Assembly (NCBI GenBank): GCA_021848465.1
Contig: JAJZUP010000002.1
Coordinates: 248,001-312,000 of the forward strand
DNA length: 64,000 bases
Direction of reading: 5' to 3'
Source: Pseudomonadota bacterium
GTDB lineage: Bacteria; Pseudomonadota; Gammaproteobacteria; Burkholderiales; Gallionellaceae
In this document: positions 61,225 to 64,000 of the stretch, piece after piece
Layout of the letters: every line of letters begins with the position of its first letter
Position numbering within the stretch: position 1 is the first letter of the stretch
Notes under the pieces: generated by a model
Told to the model about the DNA's origin: nothing
Databases searched by the model: none
What the model saw: the letters and a program-made list of their open reading frames with translations, nothing else
Translations under genes and position numbers: made by a program

Positions 61225-62283
61225 ATGCGCCTTTCCGACCTCCAGCTTCGCCTGCAAGACCTCGACTGCAAGCCCTGCCATATCGAGCGCCTGCTGCGCG
61301 GCTGGGTGCAGCGCCGCTCCTATGACCGCAAGAGCAGCCCGGCGGCCACTTTTTTTCCTGCTGCATTGCGCGCCGCCCTGCCCGCCATCGAGGCTGAGCT
61401 GCAAGGGCTGGCGCGGCTGAAAAGCGCGCACCCCGACACACTCACCCTCTCGCCGAGAGAGCAGGAACTGCGCCGCGACTCGGAAGTGGCGCGGCTGCTG
61501 GTGGAGCTGCACGACGGGCAGTTGACGGAAAGCGTGCTGCTGCCGCGCGGCGGCTTGTGCATTTCCACGCAAGTGGGCTGCGCGGTGGGTTGTGTGTTTT
61601 GCATGAGCGGCCGCGCCGGCCTGGTGCGCCAGCTCGACAGCGCCGAGATCGTGGCCCAGGTGGTGCTAGCGCGCAGCCTGCGCGCGGTGAGCAAAGTGGT
61701 ATTCATGGGCATGGGCGAGCCGGCACACAATCTCGACAACGTGCTGGAAGCCATCGAGGTGCTGGGGATGCTGGGCAACATCGCGCACAAGAACCTGGTG
61801 CTTTCGACAGTGGGCGACCTGCGCGTGTTCGAGCGACTGCCGCAGCAAATAGTCAAACCCGCCCTCGCCCTCTCACTGCACAGCACCGACGATGCGCTGC
61901 GTGCGCAGTTGCTGCCGAAAGCGCCGCGCATCCCGGTGGCCGAGCTGGTGGCGCAGTGCGAGGCGTATGCGCGCGCCACGCACTACCCGACGCAATACCA
62001 ATGGACGCTGATCGAAGGCGTGAACGACAGCGATGCCGAGCTGGAGCGCCTGATCGCATTGCTGACCGGCAAATACGCGATCATGAATTTCATCCCGTTC
62101 AACGCGGTGGACGGCCTGCCCTACCGCCGCCCCGCGCCCGAGCGCCTGGCGCGCATCGTGGGCATGCTGAAGCAGCACGGCATCGTCACCCAGTTGCGCG
62201 ACTCCGCCGGGCAGGAGGTGGAAGGCGCGTGCGGCCAGTTGCGCGCGCGGGCCGTGCAGGCCAGGGATCGCACAAGCAGCTGA
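61225..62283 (+). CDS. RlmN/Cfr-family radical SAM RNA methyltransferase
   Basis: A 352-aa enzyme. LCISTQVGCAVGCVFCMSG holds the CxxxCxxC cluster and, seven residues before it, the first catalytic Cys of the RlmN mechanism. GACGQLRA at the C-terminus holds the second (methyl-carrying) Cys. VFMGMGEPAHNLDNV and LSTVGDL are also family blocks. It should methylate C2 or C8 of an adenosine in RNA. It differs from standard RlmN in its N-terminal domain, so it may be a paralogue with another target. The ATG at 61225 is preferred over the track's TTG. Confidence 0.85.
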   Translation: MRLSDLQLRLQDLDCKPCHIERLLRGWVQRRSYDRKSSPAATFFPAALRAALPAIEAELQGLARLKSAHPDTLTLSPREQELRRDSEVARLLVELHDGQLTESVLLPRGGLCISTQVGCAVGCVFCMSGRAGLVRQLDSAEIVAQVVLARSLRAVSKVVFMGMGEPAHNLDNVLEAIEVLGMLGNIAHKNLVLSTVGDLRVFERLPQQIVKPALALSLHSTDDALRAQLLPKAPRIPVAELVAQCEAYARATHYPTQYQWTLIEGVNDSDAELERLIALLTGKYAIMNFIPFNAVDGLPYRRPAPERLARIVGMLKQHGIVTQLRDSAGQEVEGACGQLRARAVQARDRTSS

Positions 62284-62444
62284 AATCCGCGCATCACAGG
62301 CAGTCCGCGGCACCCCACTCCCTCCAACTTAACGCGCCCTTTGCGCGTGCCGTCACGGCAATTTCCGTTTTGTAAGCAATTGACCTAGAATGCTTTGCAG
62401 CATGTAGCCTCATCCAACCACCCTCGCTCAGGAAGGATACGACC

Positions 62445-63281
62445 ATGACGAAAGCCTGCCATGCATTGCTGTTTACCCTCTTCAGTTTGTTTATCGCTCC
62501 CGCTTGCCTTGCCGCACAAAAAGACGCAGCCAACTGCAAGGATCATCCGCTGCTCTCCCGGCTTCCCGACTACTGGATCGAATCATGTACGCTGAAGCAG
62601 TTCGATGCCTACGGCTTCATGGTCGGCAAAGGTAAACCGCTGCAGGTGGAGGGCCTGTTCACGAACATCCGTTACCAGCCTCCCGCCGGGCTGACGCCCA
62701 AGCCAAGCACGCTGCAGGTGCTGCGCAATGTCGAAAACGCCGTGAAGCAGGTGGGCGGCACTCTCGTGGCAAGCGACTCCAGCAAGGAGACGCTGAAGCT
62801 CAGCAAGGACAACAAGGAGTTGTGGATCGAAGTCTGGGCTGACTATACCGGCAAGTACATCCTGACCATCGTGGAGAAGGCCGCAATGGCGCAAGAGCTG
62901 GTGGCAAACGCCGACGCCTTTGCCAACGGCCTCAAGGCGACCGGCCACATTGCGCTGGAGGGCATTTATTTCGACACCGCAAAGACCGAGCTCAAGCCCG
63001 AGTCGGACCAGGCCATTGCCGAGGTGGCGAAGCTGTTGAAAAACGATGCCGGGCTGAAGCTGTATGTGGTCGGCCATACCGACAACACCGGCGCGCTGGA
63101 CGGCAACATGAAGCTTTCCGAAGGCCGCGCCCAGTCGGTCGTGCAGGCGCTGGTCAAAACGCACGGCATTGCCGCGACGCGCCTCAAGGCCTATGGCTCC
63201 GGCCCGTATGCGCCGGTCGCCTCGAACGATAGCGAAGAAGGACGTGCAAAAAACCGCCGCGTCGAACTGGTGAAGCAATAA
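62445..63281 (+). CDS. OmpA-family peptidoglycan-binding protein
   Basis: A 278-aa exported protein. A signal peptide (about 1-24, ending CLAA) precedes an unknown domain (about 30-155; KQFDAYGFMVGKGKPLQVEG) and an OmpA-C domain (about 165-278) with IYFDTAKTELKPES, VVGHTDNTG, LSEGRAQSVV and RAKNRRVEL, the peptidoglycan-binding core. There is no barrel, so it is likely periplasmic. TTGACC occurs about 60 nt upstream but without a good -10. AGGAAGG precedes the ATG. Confidence 0.88.
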   Translation: MTKACHALLFTLFSLFIAPACLAAQKDAANCKDHPLLSRLPDYWIESCTLKQFDAYGFMVGKGKPLQVEGLFTNIRYQPPAGLTPKPSTLQVLRNVENAVKQVGGTLVASDSSKETLKLSKDNKELWIEVWADYTGKYILTIVEKAAMAQELVANADAFANGLKATGHIALEGIYFDTAKTELKPESDQAIAEVAKLLKNDAGLKLYVVGHTDNTGALDGNMKLSEGRAQSVVQALVKTHGIAATRLKAYGSGPYAPVASNDSEEGRAKNRRVELVKQ

Positions 63282-63295
63282 CAATCGGAGGCACC

Positions 63296-64000
63296 ATGGC
63301 CCGCATAACTTCCCTGCTGTTTTGTTTGCTCACCGGTACCGCGCTCCAGGCGCAGGCGGCCGATCGCCTGCCGGTTTTTGCCGGCAGGATGCACGTGTAT
63401 GTGCTGGTTGAGGTCGACGGCACCGTCAAGACCTGGGGCAGCCCAAGTGACGGCGAAGGCCCCTACCTGGGCGATGGCACCGACGGCAACGTCGCCGCGC
63501 GCGATGAGCCGACGCCCATTCCCGGCGTGCATGACATCGTGGATGCGGCGGTCGGCACCCAGCATGTGCTTCTGCTGGCGCGCGACGGCACGGTTTACGC
63601 ATGGGGACGCAACAACATGTGCGAAGTTGGCACCGGCAATGACAACGGCATCAAATCGCCGGTGGCCGTGGCCGGCGTGAGCGGCGTCAAACAGGTTGCC
63701 GCCTCAGAGGGAATTTCCGGCGCGGTGCTCAATGATGGCACCGTGTGGATGTGGGGCAATGCGCAAACCGGGCTGCTGGCAAACGGCGCCATCGGGTGGA
63801 AAACGGAATGCGCCTCACACCCGGTAAAGGTTGCCGGGTTGTTCGGTGTAAAGAAGATCGCCACGGATGGCTCGAACGCCATCGCGCTCAAGGAAGACGG
63901 CACGGTGTGGGGTTGGGGCATTAACAAAGGGGCACTCGGCGACGGCAGCACCGAGCCGCGCACACAACCGGTACAAATGCAGGGCATCAGCAATGCAGTG
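63296..64000 (+). CDS. RCC1-repeat exported protein (3' end beyond window)
   Basis: A partial gene, absent from the ORF track because it has no stop here. It starts at ATG 63296 after CGGAGG, 14 nt past the ompA-like stop. A signal peptide (ending LQAQAAD) leads to at least four RCC1-type blades with DGTVKTWG, LLARDGTVYAWGRN, LNDGTVWMWGN and KEDGTVWGWGIN. RCC1 propellers bind proteins or surfaces; the role in bacteria is poorly known. Probably co-transcribed with the OmpA-family gene. Confidence 0.85.
   Translation, partial: MARITSLLFCLLTGTALQAQAADRLPVFAGRMHVYVLVEVDGTVKTWGSPSDGEGPYLGDGTDGNVAARDEPTPIPGVHDIVDAAVGTQHVLLLARDGTVYAWGRNNMCEVGTGNDNGIKSPVAVAGVSGVKQVAASEGISGAVLNDGTVWMWGNAQTGLLANGAIGWKTECASHPVKVAGLFGVKKIATDGSNAIALKEDGTVWGWGINKGALGDGSTEPRTQPVQMQGISNAV

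Noticed and set aside
1-64000. Prophage or integrative element covering the accessory genes
   Set aside because: No integrase, transposase, structural phage gene or att-like repeat beside the tRNA was found; the accessory genes appear as separate small insertions.

Overview
The window reads as chromosomal DNA of a GC-rich betaproteobacterium. A place in or near Nitrosomonadales/Gallionellaceae is my best guess, inferred from gene content (queG|tsaE-amiC, rfbBACD next to sucCD, single-type mdh, CHASE2 signalling genes) and from the style of the proteins. No marker gene here proves it. I see no rRNA, transposase, integrase or CRISPR array. There is one tRNA, tRNA-Thr(TGT).

Layout. (1) 1-6.5 kb, minus strand: a signalling cassette of CHASE2 Ser/Thr kinase, PP2C phosphatase, FHA protein, CHASE2 adenylate cyclase and the start of a metallo-beta-lactamase-fold cyclic-nucleotide phosphodiesterase. 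It pairs protein phosphorylation with making and breaking of cAMP. (2) 6.6-13.4 kb, minus: UspA and TerC, sucD/sucC, then rfbB-A-C-D with 4-nt overlaps for dTDP-L-rhamnose. (3) 13.5-19.8 kb: tRNA-Thr with a clear promoter and terminator, mdh, a diguanylate cyclase with a periplasmic NMT1-like sensor, an ATP-grasp-like protein and two tandem chalcone-isomerase-like exported proteins. (4) 19.9-33.0 kb, minus: a fatty-acid oxidation locus (thiolase, FadN-type dehydrogenase/hydratase, short FadL-like porin, YciA thioesterase, acyl-CoA ligase, SDR, FadE). It is interrupted by cnoX, an AT-rich Ser/Thr kinase and a HicAB module. (5) 33.1-36.4 kb, minus: a stressosome-like operon (diguanylate cyclase, RsbT-RsbX-like fusion, RsbR-like, RsbS-like) with a strong sigma70-type promoter. 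(6) 36.4-40.4 kb: queG, tsaE, amiC and a beta-barrel protein behind a palindromic operator.

(7) 40.6-44.1 kb, minus: a self-contained protein-sorting locus. It has a small exported protein resembling a subtilisin propeptide, an S8 subtilisin-like protease ending in a JDVT-CTERM-like tail, and a CPBP-family intramembrane protease of the MrtJ type. A lux-box-like 20-mer sits upstream. (8) 44.4-51.4 kb: a thiosulfate uptake/assimilation operon (two half-size YeeE/YedE proteins plus CysM), a Cys-rich orphan, YjbQ, a YkgJ-type protein, a MATE pump and a hybrid histidine kinase.

(9) 51.8-61.2 kb, plus: an accessory/defence island. It holds a SAM methyltransferase, a HigBA-type module followed by a broken copy of the methyltransferase 3' end, an AT-rich three-gene system (alpha/beta hydrolase, small middle component, Rad50/SMC-like ATPase with a zinc-hook-like CxxC) matching the predicted ABC-three-component (ABC-3C) conflict systems, a frameshifted NERD-domain remnant, an AbiE-like wHTH/nucleotidyltransferase pair with twin operators, an S24-like protein without the expected lysine, and a DUF4160/DUF2442 pair. 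(10) 61.2-64 kb: an RlmN-family radical SAM enzyme, an OmpA-family protein and an RCC1-repeat protein cut by the window end.

The strongest candidates for something little described are the ABC-3C operon, the JDVT-CTERM/MrtJ operon with a separate propeptide-like protein, and the stressosome module whose RsbS-like member lacks the phosphorylatable serine. All functions are inferred from sequence by eye; no searches were run.
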